A stretch of DNA of 64,000 nucleotides from Siphonodentalium dalli (GCA_032622095.1 CP136064.1:253460484-253524483); one strand, 5' to 3'. Shown: positions 42,305-54,841, numbered from the stretch's first letter. Notes: generated from the letters alone by a model not told the origin. Made by a program: numbers and translations.

Positions 42305-43072
42305 TATTATACCCCCCCGCAACGAAGTTAGGGGGGGTATACTGGAGTCGGCTTGTCCGTCCGTCCGTGGACACAAATTTGTCCGGAGTTTTTCTCAGTC
42401 GTTTGTTTATCAATTTCCTTGAAACTTGGCACAGACATCAATCACCATGGGAACCTGTGCACCTGCGATTATGACGTCTGTCGGACCTTTTTTGGTGGAG
42501 TTATCCCCCTTTTTCGACTTAGAATTTTTTTGCAACATGTATACTTTTGTCCGAGCTTTTATTCCTACATTTTTAGGTCAATTTTTTAAAAACGTGGCAC
42601 AGATAATTAGTACCATGGGAAATTGTGCACCTGCGATTATGACGTCTGTCCGACTTTTTTTGGTGGAGTTATCCCCCTTTTTCGACTTAGAAATGTTTTT
42701 GGCAACATGCATAATTTTGTCCGAGCTTTTATTCCTACATTTTTCGGTCAATGTTTTTTAATCTTGGCACTGATATTTAGTACTATGGGAACCTGTGCAC
42801 CTGCGATTATGACGTATGTCCGACATTTTTATGTGGAGTTATTCCCCTTTTTTTACTTAGAATTTTTTTCGCAACATGCATAATTTTGTCCAAGCTTTTA
42901 TTCCAACATTTTTCGGTCAATAGGTTTAAGATTAGGGTTATGGTTGTACACCTGCAATGGGAACTGTTATTTTATTATTTTAACTAAATGTTTACTGACA
43001 TGTGAAACATCTTGGTATTTTAAAATCAGGGGGGTATCCGTAGTCCCATTGGGACAGTCACACCTCTAGTTT
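42305..43072. repeat. TCCGTCC-type element (S copy 2) with three 170-bp internal repeats
   Basis: Starts TTATACCCCCCCGCAACGAA, GTTAGGGGGGGTATACTGG and CCGTCCGTCCGTGG. It ends GGGGGGTATCCGTAGTCCCA. Units 42411-42580, 42581-42750 and 42751-42920 are each 170 bp (GTGCACCTGCGATTATGACG, TCCGAGCTTTTATTCCTACA). 170 is not divisible by 3, so the repetitive ORFs seen in all frames are not a protein repeat. Confidence 0.8.
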
Positions 43073-43133
43073 ACATCTGGAATGTTACTCTTTTGCTGGT
43101 TATGTCCCCTACGAATCACAGACACCTGGGAAG

Positions 43134-43192
43134 TTGCTCTCCACTGATAGATACAAAACAGGGAACCTTTTTGTATCTACAGGTGGAGGGGA
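43134..43192. repeat. short inverted repeat
   Basis: CTCTCCACTGATAGATACAA against TTGTATCTACAGGTGGAGGG. Confidence 0.6.
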
Positions 43193-44147
43193 ACTTAAAT
43201 GCACGGGCGGCGTTCGTTGCAGAAATATTCATATTTGTTCAAATCGCCATCAACAGAAGGAATATTAAAATATATATAGTTTTGTTCAAATGCCAAACAT
43301 AATCAGTGCGTAAATAGTATATTGTCATCAAGACCTAGGATGGTGTACATAAACAAGAGCCTGCTCGTGTTACAGTAGTTTTGCTTCTGTTTACATAACA
43401 CAGCTCAATTCTATTGGTTAATTACACACAAATGATATAAACGCTCTTTGTTATTTCCATATCAGGAAAACAGTAACAAATAACGCTCTTTATGTTCACC
43501 ATATCCGGATCTAAACAAAAGCCAGGTTATGTAACATTTTTTGCTTTTGCTTACATAAAGGAACAACATTTGACAATAACATACTGTTCATGCCATATAT
43601 CAGTCTTAGTAAACTTAGGTACATTTGCTCCCACAGTCGTGCACGGTACCAGCGCGTCTAGCAATTGTACTTCAAAATTTATTTACGACAGGCCATATAT
43701 CTGATTGGTATAAGAACAAGGTCTGTCTATATTTTACTATTTCTATTTATGCCGGTTTTTGATGGAGGTGAATAATTTAACAGCATACCCACCGCCAACG
43801 CCACCTATATCTTTAACTTCAAGGTGCCTGTGCTATGAGTTGGTTTGATTGAAGGGAAGTAATTCAAAATTTGATTAAACTTGCCCTTGCAGTGACCGAG
43901 TCTTGCAATAAATTTATCGCCATCCTTGGACAAAGAGTTTGTGTTCTGTGCTATGACATTGAACAAGGACAAGTTTAACTGTCATGTTAAGTCACAAAAG
44001 TGTTTCATATTAATAATTATTGTGACAACAGTGTTGGCATTAATGGCATAAACTGGTTGCAATGGGAAGGATGGCATATTCCCATACACTACTGTGCATT
44101 TCAAGATCATTCAAATGTACAGTTTTTTATCTGCATGTTTCAGGGTT
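43193..44147. other. no recognised gene
   Basis: Weak internal duplication of TTTTGCTTCTGTTTACATAA-like sequence at about 43380 and 43540. ORFs without domain. Confidence 0.35.
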
Positions 44148-44271
44148 TTAACCCTTTGAGTGCCAGGTCCGATTTTTGTATTAACCTATATACCCTGTGC
44201 CAATGCATTCTCTTATATATGCGAGTCGACCATAGGTCGCCTCGCATATATAAGAGAATGCATTGGCCTAA

Positions 44272-44305
<34 letters not shown>

Positions 44306-44411
44306 TACAATTTTTTACAATTTTAATAATTCAATATTCTTATATTCTTTAACAGACTTATTTTGTAGGTTTAGGGCTGATGAGATCGGCCCCTGGCACT
44401 CAAAGGGTTAA
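44148..44411. mobile_element. MITE-E copy 1 (TTAA type, single hairpin)
   Basis: Ends TTAACCCTTTGAGTGCCAGG and complement. It contains one D-type hairpin (CCAATGCATTCTCTTATATA, loop GTCGACCATAGGTCGCC) at about 44198-44266, followed by 30 T (44275-44304). Borders are TTAA on both sides. Confidence 0.85.
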
Positions 44412-44544
44412 CGACAAAATAAGTTCAAAACTAGGTGTTATAACAGCTATAGCATGTTTTACATGTCGGATTCATAGTTTGAATGTTATATGTTCTTTTA
44501 TTGTTGGGTTGATGGGATGATTTAACATGTTGCATGTTCATATT

Positions 44545-44730
44545 TTATATATAAAAGAGTCGGATCTGTCTGTCTTTCCGTCCGTCTGTCTGCGATTTTC
44601 TCCCAGATGCCTGGACCGAATTCAACCAAATTTGGTGGGTGACTCGGGGTACTTGTACATGTAATTAAAATAAAAATAAAAAATTTAAATTGAGCAAAAA
44701 AAAAATATTGGGAGCCTGTTTCAGCTAGTA
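44545..44730. repeat. TCCGTCTGTC-type repeat (S copy 3)
   Basis: GTCTTTCCGTCCGTCTGTCT, then GATGCCTGGACCGAATTCAA and CCAAATTTGGTGGGTGACTC; similar in style to S copies 1 and 2 and to the array at 7.9 kb. Confidence 0.55.
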
Positions 44731-46262
44731 TCCAACAAAAGAAGAAAAAAAGATGAAATAAAAACTTAATTTTAAACATTGTCATTGTTGGTGTGACATA
44801 TCCTGACTGGAATTAATGAAATAGATGTTAGCTACATGTTTACCAGACCCTTTATATGATATATATATGCATACTGTAGCACTGCTTCTAATAATCAGGC
44901 TGCTATCAATTCAAATCAAATGTCATTGGTTTATATATCTAGAAGTTAGCATCCAGAAACAACCTGTTTCCTAAATCTTGTTGCTCCCTATAGTGATACA
45001 AGGCCACAGATTATTTCTGATTTGAGGAATATTTTTTATGTTATTTAGTCTGTCAGCGGTATCTGTGGAAGCCCCACCAAGATGATTGAAGCTGAAGCTG
45101 TACAAATTCCCACTCCAATACACATATCACATAACTGCATGAAATGTGAGATAAGAAAAACTGATTGAATTCAAGAAATGTTTGGACAATTTTAAATTAT
45201 TAAATCTGGAGGCTCAGCATGGTTTTGATACATGTGATATAGTTGTGCATTGAGCGACAAGTATCATGGTGTTTTGATATTATAATGCTGTAGAGCTTGT
45301 TATGTATCCATATGGGTTTAGTTACAATTGACAATATTATTGCTGAGTGTACAACATGGAGATGGATTGGGATTTAGATGACTCGGATTTGAAATTAACA
45401 GAGCTACCAACTGCCCAAATTAATATTGATACCTCATGTAGATGTGAATGATTGAATCCATGACTCTATGTTTGGTCCAAATGGGACTGCAAGGTATTTG
45501 GGAAATTAAGAATTATATGACATTAGAATTCACTTGTTTAGCATATTCATTGTATCCACAATCTGGGATATCAACTTAGTTTACTCGGGATTGAAATAGC
45601 TCAAATTCCATTGCTCCATCTGGATCCATTATGTAAATCAAAACATTAAAACATAATAACTCAATCAGATTGGAGTGTGAAATACCTCAGATCTGTTGCT
45701 CCATAATGTAAAACAAAACAAAAAAACATCAAAGTTAGTGATAGCTAAACTTTCCCCAACCGTTTTTTTTTTAAACTGATATAAACATGTTGACATGAAA
45801 CGAAAAGAATCACTATGTAATGAAATGATACTATCAGCCAGCATTTAAAATATCAGTTACATATTTACTTGAGATCAAAGTATGGCATATACATTATAAA
45901 ACTAAAAAGGACTCCCATCAAAATTCTTTCCTGGAATATTTTACTCACAAATATATCATCAGAATTAAAGAGGAGAAAGTGAAAACAACCAGTGTATTTC
46001 ATCAAATTTCCGTCTGGTTTTATGACTGACGTGGATTTTAATGGCCCAGTATTAAATAAGCATGTTGCTAATGAGTTTTAAATGAGCCGTGTGTGATTTG
46101 ATTATCAGATTATAAGTTGGAGGAAGTTGGAGATTGCACATGGTGCATGTGAGTTATTTAAACCTCCATGCTGTTATTACCTGTCTAAACATCCAGCTTC
46201 TCAGTCAACTCACTCACTGTCCCTTACTCACCCACCATTAACCCCTCAATTCCATTTTTTTT
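44731..46262. other. 1.5 kb without recognised repeat or gene
   Basis: AT-rich, single-copy-looking; no exon recognised. Confidence 0.35.
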
Positions 46263-46500
46263 GGATTATCCCATTCAGTGCTAAATGTATACATTGATAT
46301 GTTTCATTTAAAAATGATACATTTTGATCTGTAGCAACCATGGTAAATGAATCGATAATTAAATCAGGACAGCCATTTTTTAATTGAATCAGATAAAACG
46401 ATTTCTAATCGCAGAAAAATAGATGATACATGAGCAGAATGATTCATATTCATTGGTGGTAAATGTTCTGATAATATGTTCTACAACGACCTATGGTAAT
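46263..46500. mobile_element. MITE-G copy 13, strongly degenerate
   Basis: GATTATCCCATTCAGTGCTA, then AGAAAAATAGATGATACATG, AGCAGAATGATTCATATTCA and TTGGTGGTAAATGTTC; termini lost. Confidence 0.5.
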
Positions 46501-46649
46501 TCCAATAGGTCTTTACATGTACATACACATGTTTATCAAAACATATTTATGGTGAATATTTTCAACAAATGTTGTTGATATTCAACGGTTGTTTATTGGC
46601 CATGTATATTAAATTTACCAGCATTTTGGCATCTGGTGCTATTCTCACT

Positions 46650-47114
46650 TTAACCCTTTCAGTGCCAGGGGCCGATCTTATCGGCCCTAATTTACGGTCT
46701 GTAAAATCGGCCCTAAAATTTTTTTTTTTTAAATTCGATTGTTTTGTTTGTTTTTGGGTTGAATATTTTTTGGGTATGCTTAAGCATGCTATAGCAAATT
46801 TAAAAACAAACTGGTTAAAACCTTAGGGGCATGTTATAACTCAAAACTATCACCAAGTATTCATAGTAATAATTTTGATGCCCATGAAAAACGTAAGATT
46901 CCCTGGCACTAAACCTACAAAATAAGTCTGTTAAAGAATATAAGAAAATTATTAAAATTGTAAAAAATTGTAAAAAATAACAAATGATGAAAAATTGTTA
47001 GGCCAATGCATTCTCTTATATATGCGAGGCGACCTATGGTCGACTCACATATATAAGAGAATGCATTGGTATATGGGTTGATACAAAAATCGGACCTGGC
47101 ACTGAAAGGGTTGA
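46650..47114. mobile_element. MITE-E copy 2
   Basis: TTAACCCTTTCAGTGCCAGG to CCTGGCACTGAAAGGGTTGA (right TTAA mutated). One D-type hairpin at about 47001-47069, in opposite orientation to copy 1. Extra left-arm sequence includes the inverted GGGCCGAT / ATCGGCCC. Confidence 0.85.
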
Positions 47115-48893
47115 TGGAGCGAATTTGATGGTAAAATGCAAGGCATTTAAAGGTTAAATTTTTTTGTTTCTCATTCAACAAACATACCAATCGGGGAAAT
47201 TGATTGAGAATTCCCAGAAGTTTATTTACATCAACCCATTCTCTCTTAATAACACCAACACTCTCTAAACACTCTACCTGTTAGATAAAAGGGGAAAAAA
47301 CCCCAACTCAATCTTACTCAATCCCATCTTTTTACAAAACAATCCCGTCAATTTACTATGGAAGTTTAATCTCTAAGGATTTGCTATTTTTAATTAAATC
47401 TTTTCTTATCTTCTAAATGAAGTGTATCTTTGATTCACCTCCAATGCTGCCAAATATTCAGGTAAAAATAGACTCCGAACAAGCTGCGAATTCGCCAGCT
47501 AATGCAACCTGTATCTCTTCACTGATGTCCTAATAACCCACAGACTTGATAATTCTCGATAATTCTTGAGAATAATCAGACTTAAGAGCCCTGGATTCCT
47601 GTTCATCTTTCATGTGAATTGGGGCCATTCTTAGAGTATTATCGCTGATTATTTTGTTGTAATGTTAAAAGTAGCAGCCAGTTCTTGTAATGTTCGGGGT
47701 CGATACATTGAATTTCTTACGATTTGTTTATTAACTCTCATGCTCTTCATGTATGTAAAGGAAATGTACAGTATGTAAAGTGTGCGCGATAAGCGAAACA
47801 CTTAACACTGTGGCAATTTTTTTTGGAGAGTTATTCACTGTGACCCACTCTGCAGCTTGACCCACTCTACGAGGATTAATCAGCATTATGGTGTGATCAA
47901 CACTGGGCTGGCAGTTTTATTCAAACCTCACTAAATATCACCATGCATCAAGTCAAAGCAAGACAATTATAAATATTTAGTTAATATTGCTATAAAATAT
48001 CCTGAGTAATTGTTGGCACTTTGAGGTGATTCGCGGTGATTAATTCTTCATGGGCCTTGGTCGGTCTCCATGATTTATGTCGATTCATACTAATCCGCTC
48101 TATCCAAGTTCACTGTGGGTCATCATGAAAAAAATCACCATCAACCATATCCTGGTGATTCACTGTTGGCTTAATGAGGTCCCATACCCCCACCCCTGTT
48201 TTGCTTGTTGCACACTCTTTACATGTTTTATGCATGGATTTAAAATTACAGCGCCAAAGACCCCACCTCCAAACCTTTACAATGATCATCTTTACCCATA
48301 ATTACTCTGACCTATTCAACCTTTTCCTTATCAGATCTATGTTTCTCTTGTTATATCCATCTCAAATGCCATCATTTATTCATCGCATATCATCATCGAA
48401 TACAGCGACAACACATCGCTTTCCTTTGAAGTTATATAATTATCGGTCCTGAGTACAGGGTATTAATGATGCGACCTCACTCAGATGTGTTATAACGATA
48501 ATCACTCGTTCCGTAATTGAGGTCCATTGAGTTGTTATTCGAAACACGAATCCGACTTCTTCCAATACCAATTACATTTATTTTTATCTGCCTGCACAAA
48601 ACATAAAGAATCGGTGACAATCAAAGATGATCATTATTTCGCTGGCATTGATCTGCATACATCATCTATTCAAAGACGGCTAATAGACATAGCCTACGTC
48701 CTTTCAGCCTGCCTAATAGACCTTATGCTGCAGCTCAGCGGTTTTCAATAACCAAATTAATGCACTATGTTCTGATTCCAGTCTCAATTATCCCAATCCC
48801 AACCGATCCCAGGATGAAATAACAACCTCATTGTATTTTTTTAGGGCTTTCGGTTGCATTTTCATTGTGATTTGGTGGCATATTCCTGTCTTT
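47115..48893. other. 1.8 kb without recognised repeat
   Basis: Composition is more balanced from 47440 to 48780, with no MITE and no recognised exon. ORFs at 48077-48751 have no domain. A candidate regulatory block. Confidence 0.35.
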
Positions 48894-49109
48894 AAAGTAA
48901 TGCCCTAAATAATCGACTCCTTAACCACAGCAGAATTACGGGTAACTTTTCAGTATTTAGTCGGAAATATGGCTTGTTGCCATTCATCGGAAAACTCTCC
49001 CGAGAGCTTTCCGATGAATGGCAACAATCCATGTTTCCAACTAAATCCTGAAAAGTTACCCATAATTCTGCTGTGGTTAAGGAGTCGATTATTTAGGGCA
49101 TTACTGTAT
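48894..49109. mobile_element. MITE-A copy 9, full length
   Basis: TAAAGTAATGCCCTAAATAA (left end slightly mutated) to GGGCATTACTGTA; both arms complete. Confidence 0.9.
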
Positions 49110-49267
49110 ATGGTTTACAGCCATCCCTGCATAATAATAACAGCTTGCAGGGGGGAATAATTGTTGGAGACTTATTAAGCCCAACAATAAAACAGATATG
49201 TTTATGCTATTCCAATAGACCATCTCTGTAACCCCCACCAAGGCTGGCACAAATTTGTTTGTTCATA

Positions 49268-49747
49268 ACTACCAGTAATCGTATGATAACATGTGCTACC
49301 AGTAATCGTATGATAACATGTGCTACCAGTAATCGTATGATAACATGTGCTACCAGTAATCGTATGATAACATGTGCTACCAGTAATCGTATGATAACAT
49401 GTGCTACCAGTAATCGTATGATAACATAACTACCAGTAATCGTATGATAACTACCAGTAATCGTATGATAACATGTGCTACCAGTAATCGTATGATAACA
49501 TGTGCTACCAGTAATCGTATGATAACATGTGCTACCAGTAATCGTATGATAACATGTGCTACCAGTAGTCGTATGATAACATGTGCTACCAGTAATCGTA
49601 TGATAACATGTACCAGTAATCGTATGATAACATGTGCTACCAGTAATCGTATGATAACATGTGCTACCAGTAATCGTATGATAACATGTGCTACCAGTAA
49701 TCGTATGATAACATGTGCTACCAGTAATCGTATGATAACATGTGCAA
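49268..49747. repeat. 27-bp minisatellite, 18 units
   Basis: The unit CTACCAGTAATCGTATGATA plus ACATGTG is repeated 18 times with very few substitutions. Three variants are shorter: near 49425, 49450 and 49610. Because 27 is nine codons, one frame stays open as CATSNRMIT repeats; this is a by-product. Confidence 0.95.
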
Positions 49748-49817
49748 TTTCAGAGGAAGTGCATTGTGCTTTTTCAATATAATGGTAGATCCGTTCCTTT
49801 CAATATTCAAACCCATG

Positions 49818-50199
49818 TTAACCCTTTACCCAACAAAACGGCCAAAACCGGCCAAATAAAGCTTCAACAGCCTAAAATATCTTCGGTCTGTCTCAATAGA
49901 ACCATACAAATATGGATATCATTGGAACCGGCTCCTTGACCACATTGTGATAGTTACAGTTATGCCCTGTGCCAATGCATTCTCTTATATATGCGAGTCG
50001 ACCATAGGTCGCCTCGCATATATAAGAGAATGCATTGGCCTAAAAAAAAATATTTTTTCAACACTTTTTACCATTTTTTCTTACATTCTTTAACAATTTT
50101 ATAATTTTTAATGTGTTAAGCCAATGCATTCTCTTATATATGCGAGGCGACCTATGAGAATGGATTGGCACAGGGCCATTCTGTTGGGTAAAGGGTTAA
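49818..50199. mobile_element. MITE-D copy 2, second hairpin truncated
   Basis: TTAACCCTTTACCCAACAAA to TGTTGGGTAAAGGGTTAA, reverse orientation to copy 1. The first hairpin is intact. The second jumps from GCGAGGCGACCTATG to AGAATGGATTGG, having lost most of one arm. Confidence 0.9.
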
Positions 50200-50948
50200 G
50201 ACTGATACGCTTCCCAACTCCCGGTGAAAGGGCTTCCAGATCTCAATTTGTATACTTTCTGAAAACGCTATTCCCAAAAATTCCCTTCTAAAACTATAAT
50301 TAAAGTCATCTTTTTGACATTTTTATTGTTATATAATATACTTGATGTACTCTCCAGATAGCATGGATTCCTTCACATGGTGTACTAGCTTAACAATTAA
50401 GTGGTTTTCAGTGTAGGTGCATCTAAACTTTCCACCCCATGACATAGCTCAAGCATGGAAACCCCTTAATGTTTTATGCTGATAACAGAAATGAAAAATT
50501 ACTGCTGCTTTCTTGGCTTTCTAACAATATAGTCGAGCCCATTTAAAGGTCACGTAGATATTGAATGCTCAGATCTATTTTATAATCACACCATTTTGTA
50601 AAGTGAACATGAGAGTTTTATATATGTCATATGATCTCGCCCATCTGGCTATAAAAAGTATGAAGGTTACTAAGGAAATAATAAACACAAATTCTAGAGA
50701 CATTAAAAGATTATAAAAGATATTTTGTCAGTTCCGCCCATTTCCTGGTGTCTTCTTTCAGAGGATATGTGTGGCTCTAATCAGAATATGATTTATGATT
50801 TCCTGGCTATTTTCGTATATTTGTTGCCCTCAGAATTTAAGTGACATTATGTTTGAAGCTAACTTTAAGCCTGTCATTTCTTTTATGGAATCAAAGTAGG
50901 TGGTTCACTCTTTATACTCATATATGCTTCAGAAAGACAGGAGTGACA
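50200..50948. other. no recognised feature
   Basis: Single-copy-looking AT-rich spacer. Confidence 0.35.
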
Positions 50949-51229
50949 TTAAAGGGGTTCTGTACACTAAATCCAGACATTTATGGGACCAACTCCTATT
51001 ATACTACATAATATATGCAACAAATAAATGACTTTGAGGCATGGGTGAGTGCAAAATACACTCATGTGCTCTATGAACGATATAAACAACATGGTAATTA
51101 TAATAAAAATGAGTTTATGACTCGTTGTTTACAATCCATGTCTCAAATTCATTCATTTGTTGCATATATTCTGATGAGTATAATAGGAGTTGTCCCATAA
51201 ATGGCGGATTTAGGGTACAGTCCCCTTTT
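50949..51229. mobile_element. MITE-J copy 2
   Basis: TTAAAGGGGTTCTGTACACT to GGGTACAGTCCCCTTTTAA. The same interior as copy 1 (TATGCAACAAATAAATGA, GTGCTCTATGAACGAT), but the right inner arm is shorter. Confidence 0.85.
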
Positions 51230-51417
51230 AAGTTTTATCCACAAAATATATTTCATGGTGTTCTATTAATAGAGAGCAGTTTTTTTTTTTGTCTTGGTTA
51301 AGAAAATGTTTCTCTGGACTAGAATTTGATTGATGTACAATATTTTGTACATGTATCAGTGCACCCAAAAGAATCCTTGATGTACCTGCAAGTATCGAAA
51401 ATGAAGCTTTGAGCTTT

Positions 51418-51800
51418 AAAGACATATTATGGACTTGTTCGGGGTGTGTGATACTGATAAATTACTACGCAGGCGTTAAGTCAACTGGGGGCATGTTAAG
51501 CATTCTACTAACATCGCCCAAAAACTGAAAGAAATCTCATACAACTCCATAGAAAACACCATCTGAACTATGCACAATTATAAATATTTACATCTTGATT
51601 CGGAACGCAACAATCGGCGATAAACTAACGCAAATTATTTCGCCATCGGTACTCATTGCTTTTAATAAATATACAAAAATGACGGTGTGTGTTGTCAATT
51701 TGGATTAATATTCATAAAAATAACTATGTTGAGATTATTCTCCATTTCTATTTGATCACCCAACCTGAGTGTTTCAAATAACTTTAAGTCATAGCCACTG
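51418..51800. repeat. repeat O copy 2
   Basis: Same order of segments as 41349-41670 (GGTGTGTGATACTGATAAAT, CATTCTACTAACATCGCCCA, AATGACGGTGTGTGTTGTC, CCTGAGTGTTTCAAATAACT), with about 70 bp more near its end. Confidence 0.75.
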
Positions 51801-52072
51801 TTGCCCCTGAAATAAAAAAATAAGCGACCAAAATGGGATGAGACAGTATGGCTCAGTCTGGCTTAAATTAGCCTTTGACATTGACAGCACATGAGACTAA
51901 ATAGCAGTAAATATCAGCAGGCTGTGATCATTATACAGACTGTAATGACTATGTTGAAGAAATTGTGGCTTTTCGATTACTGTCTAATATGTACCCACTC
52001 TGGTGTAAACGGAGAGTACAATAAGTCATGTGGAAACCCTGTGGTCAGTGGGTAAAGTACATGGGGTATTCC
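51801..52072. other. no recognised feature
   Basis: Spacer; nothing recognised. Confidence 0.3.
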
Positions 52073-52200
52073 AAGTCTGGATATAGTTGTGTGTTTGACA
52101 ACTGCAGAATGAGGTCCCCAGAGGGTGCATTTAGTAATCCAGCAGACTGAGCTAGTGTCATGAAATTCACCCTCTGTGTTGACGAAGCTGGTACAATTAC
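52073..52200. mobile_element. MITE-B copy 9, single palindrome fragment
   Basis: AAGTCTGGATATAGTTGTGT, then CAGAATGAGGTCCCCAGAGG, TGCATTTAGTAA, and a mutated right arm ending CACCCTCTGTG. Confidence 0.75.
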
Positions 52201-52202
52201 TG

Positions 52203-52630
52203 TTAAAGGTACTTAATCCGATCAGAGGGTCCTATACATGTATTACTATTTCTTTGGCTTTGGGGGTAAAAAATATTTGATTCGAGTCGAGGAACCCACC
52301 ACCCATCAAAGCTCAGAGTGATTAGATATCGATTTTTGAAATCTATTAATTTTCGGAACAGTGGCCCAAAAGTTGGCAGAACACGTGATAACACGTGATC
52401 AAAATGGACAAATTGCGGGTGTAAGATGATACAATAATAACCACTTGATTTTAGAGTTATCCATCTTATACCCATAATTTGTCCGTTTTGATCACATGTT
52501 CTGCCAACTTGTGGGCTACATATCCGAAAATTTTGATGGGTGGTGGGTTCCTCGACTCGAATCAAATATTTTTTACCCCCAAAGCCAAAGAAATAGTAAT
52601 ATAGGACCCTCTGATCGGATTGAGTACCAA
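52203..52630. mobile_element. MITE-C copy 2
   Basis: TTAAAGGTACTTAATCCGAT at the left; TGATCGGATTGAGTACC then AATT at the right (right TTAA lost). Contains AACACGTGATAACACGTGAT, a tandem repeat not seen in copies 1 and 3. Most of the element is inverted-repeat sequence, which creates a long spurious minus ORF. Confidence 0.85.
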
Positions 52631-52698
52631 TTGGTGTTCCACGCACAAGGGGGATAATCTGTTTTTTGTATTTGTTTGTCAGTTTCTTACAAGGGATC

Positions 52699-53112
52699 AG
52701 GCTTTGATAAAGTGTGTCTGTGTCATTTGTAGAATGAGGTCCCCAGAGGGTGAATTTAGTGACTAACGTTGCCAAATTCACCCTCTGGGAACCTCATTCT
52801 GCTGAGGCTTCAACTGCTATGGGAGACCTATAATCAAATTGAAGTTTCCTATTTGAAGTCGGCGATGTTCACCCAGCTACATCGAGTATGAATTTTATCT
52901 TCTGCAAATTAGGGGATATAGAAACTTCACAGAAGGGAAAAGTAACTAAAAACTATATCAATTTTAGACTCGAAATTCACAGAAGATGAGGCCTAAGCAG
53001 AATGAGGTCCCCAGAGGGTGAATTTAGTGATGCTAGCCCACTGTGTGGGAGAGCATCACTAAATTGACCCTCTGGGTACCTCATTGTGCAAATTACAGAC
53101 ATACTATTTCAT
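52699..53112. mobile_element. MITE-B copy 10, long form, centre inverted
   Basis: CAGGCTTTGATAAAGTGTGT, palindrome, centre (CTTCAACTGCTATGGGAGAC) in the orientation of copy 3, second palindrome, end CATACTATTTCATTGG. Confidence 0.8.
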
Positions 53113-53207
53113 TGGTGATGTCGACGTGCATGTGTGTGGTAATAAAATCATGAATTGGGTTTTTCTCAAATTACTTTGTGGAATTGTTCTTTACTGCTAT
53201 AGATTCG

Positions 53208-53430
53208 GTTTGATGTAAAATGTCACGCTATGTGCTATATTTCCTTACTGAGTATGGACCTACTTCATCACACTAACTGCCATTTATAACTGGAATTCAG
53301 AAATCAGTGCATTGGAATCATTGCAATTGGAGTCCGTTTCAAGGTGTTCCCGTTTTCTATATGGGCACAATGTCAGGTTCAACAGTCAGTGCACATGACA
53401 ACGTCATTCAGAAGTGAACAGATTAATTGA
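53208..53430. mobile_element. MITE-I copy 4, degenerate
   Basis: GATGTAAAATGTCACGCTAT, GTATGGACCTACTTCATCAC, TAACTGGAATTCAGAAATCA, then AACGTCATTCAGAAGTGAAC. Confidence 0.65.
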
Positions 53431-54841
53431 AACTGAAGTAATTAGTCTATGTAAGCATTTTTGACAGTAATGACCAGACTGTGTAAACATACACTAAGAG
53501 TCATACTGACATTGAGTCTGACATAGATTCGTGGACATTCCAGTTCTTGGAAGTGTGTGGGAGGAGTATCATTTACCCCAAAAATTACTTCACACTGTGT
53601 AACATTTTTCAATTGAATGCCTTTTAATATCTTGGGGCTACTAATAGTGCCTTCTGATTGGCACTAATGTGACTAATGGCACGGAATCCCATGGTTTGGG
53701 GAAATAGAAAGTCTGAGACAGATAATTAGACCCAGTATAATGCTTATTATATATGTAGGTCGGAAGATGACTGAGACTGAGTGATGACATGATCAAACCG
53801 TAGCACACATATTGAAAACTGCGGCGAGTGCAGATGGTTGTGAGTGCAACTGCACTTGACTACTGGGAAGGACGTTTGTTGACTGATGAACGCATTATCA
53901 TCTAAACCTCTCTATCATATCTTTGAAGGTCATACATGTATTACGTACTTGATTATCAGCGAATTTATTTTTAAGTTATTCTGAAATGCATAGGTTTGAT
54001 ACCATCTATATTGCCGAAACTGTGACTATCTAATCTGGTTTGATAAGACACTATGACCCTCCTGTTTTAACATACAAAGGCTGATGGAGGTATATTTATG
54101 TAGCAGTTGATATGCAACATGCATCAGAATGCAGAGAGCCATCTTCAGTATATTGTAGATCAATGCGTTTATTGCAACTCTTTTTCAATGTAAATTATTC
54201 TTTTTACTTATGAACAAGTGAACCAGTATGCAGCAGTATCATGCATATCATCAGACCAGAGGCAATACTATCAATCTTGTACACATGTAATTTTCGAGAA
54301 GGTAAAATTTCAAGTACTCTAATCGGCAATATTACACGTCGCATGTGCTTTCTGATAATATATTTCTTATTAGTAATACTTTATCTTCTCACAATATCAA
54401 TAGAAGCAATCTAGTGTTATAAACAACTGACTTCATTTTTAGCGTTTTGTAATTTACAAGTCTACAAGTTTGATAGTATTGGCCCCTGAACAATTGACAA
54501 TTTTTAGTTGCCTAAAAGTTAATGATTCCTGCATAATATTGACACAATTTCATAGTGTGTGGTCCCCCACCCAACACTAAAACTTTCTACATCCTCACTT
54601 CTAACAGATTTTATCCATAAATGATTTGTCAAATTCTAAACATTCAAGCACTAATTCCACACCTCTTGTTTACAGCATTCTAATGGTAATAAATTAAAAT
54701 GAAAAAACTAGGTTTTGGTCATAATACCTGTTTTATCCATAAAATTTGTGGTTTTTTTTCTTTTTAGTTGAAGTAGTCGGTGGTAATAAATTCTTTGCTT
54801 CAAATACCAGTGCACATGAAAAAATTAGCAAATCACTTAGT
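53431..54841. other. 1.4 kb without recognised repeat
   Basis: No exon recognised; single-copy-looking. Confidence 0.35.

Noticed and set aside
42353-42883. Overlapping ORFs repeating an APAIMTSV-like peptide
   Set aside because: Same 170-bp DNA unit read in different frames; 170 is not a multiple of three, so no real protein repeat.
46220-46260. Possible second muscleblind zinc-finger exon
   Set aside because: CACCCACC-like sequence only; no GRC...CKY(F/L)HPP reading in any frame here or elsewhere in the window.
49268-49747. Possible CRISPR-like array (regular repeats)
   Set aside because: Units are directly adjacent with no unique spacers, and the DNA is eukaryotic.
49444-49782. ORF with nine-residue CATSNRMIT repeats
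   Set aside because: A consequence of a 27-bp minisatellite; shorter units break the frame on either side.
52203-52781. 192-codon ORF on the minus strand
   Set aside because: Runs through MITE-C copy 2 and into MITE-B copy 10; open only because the arms of C are inverted copies of each other.
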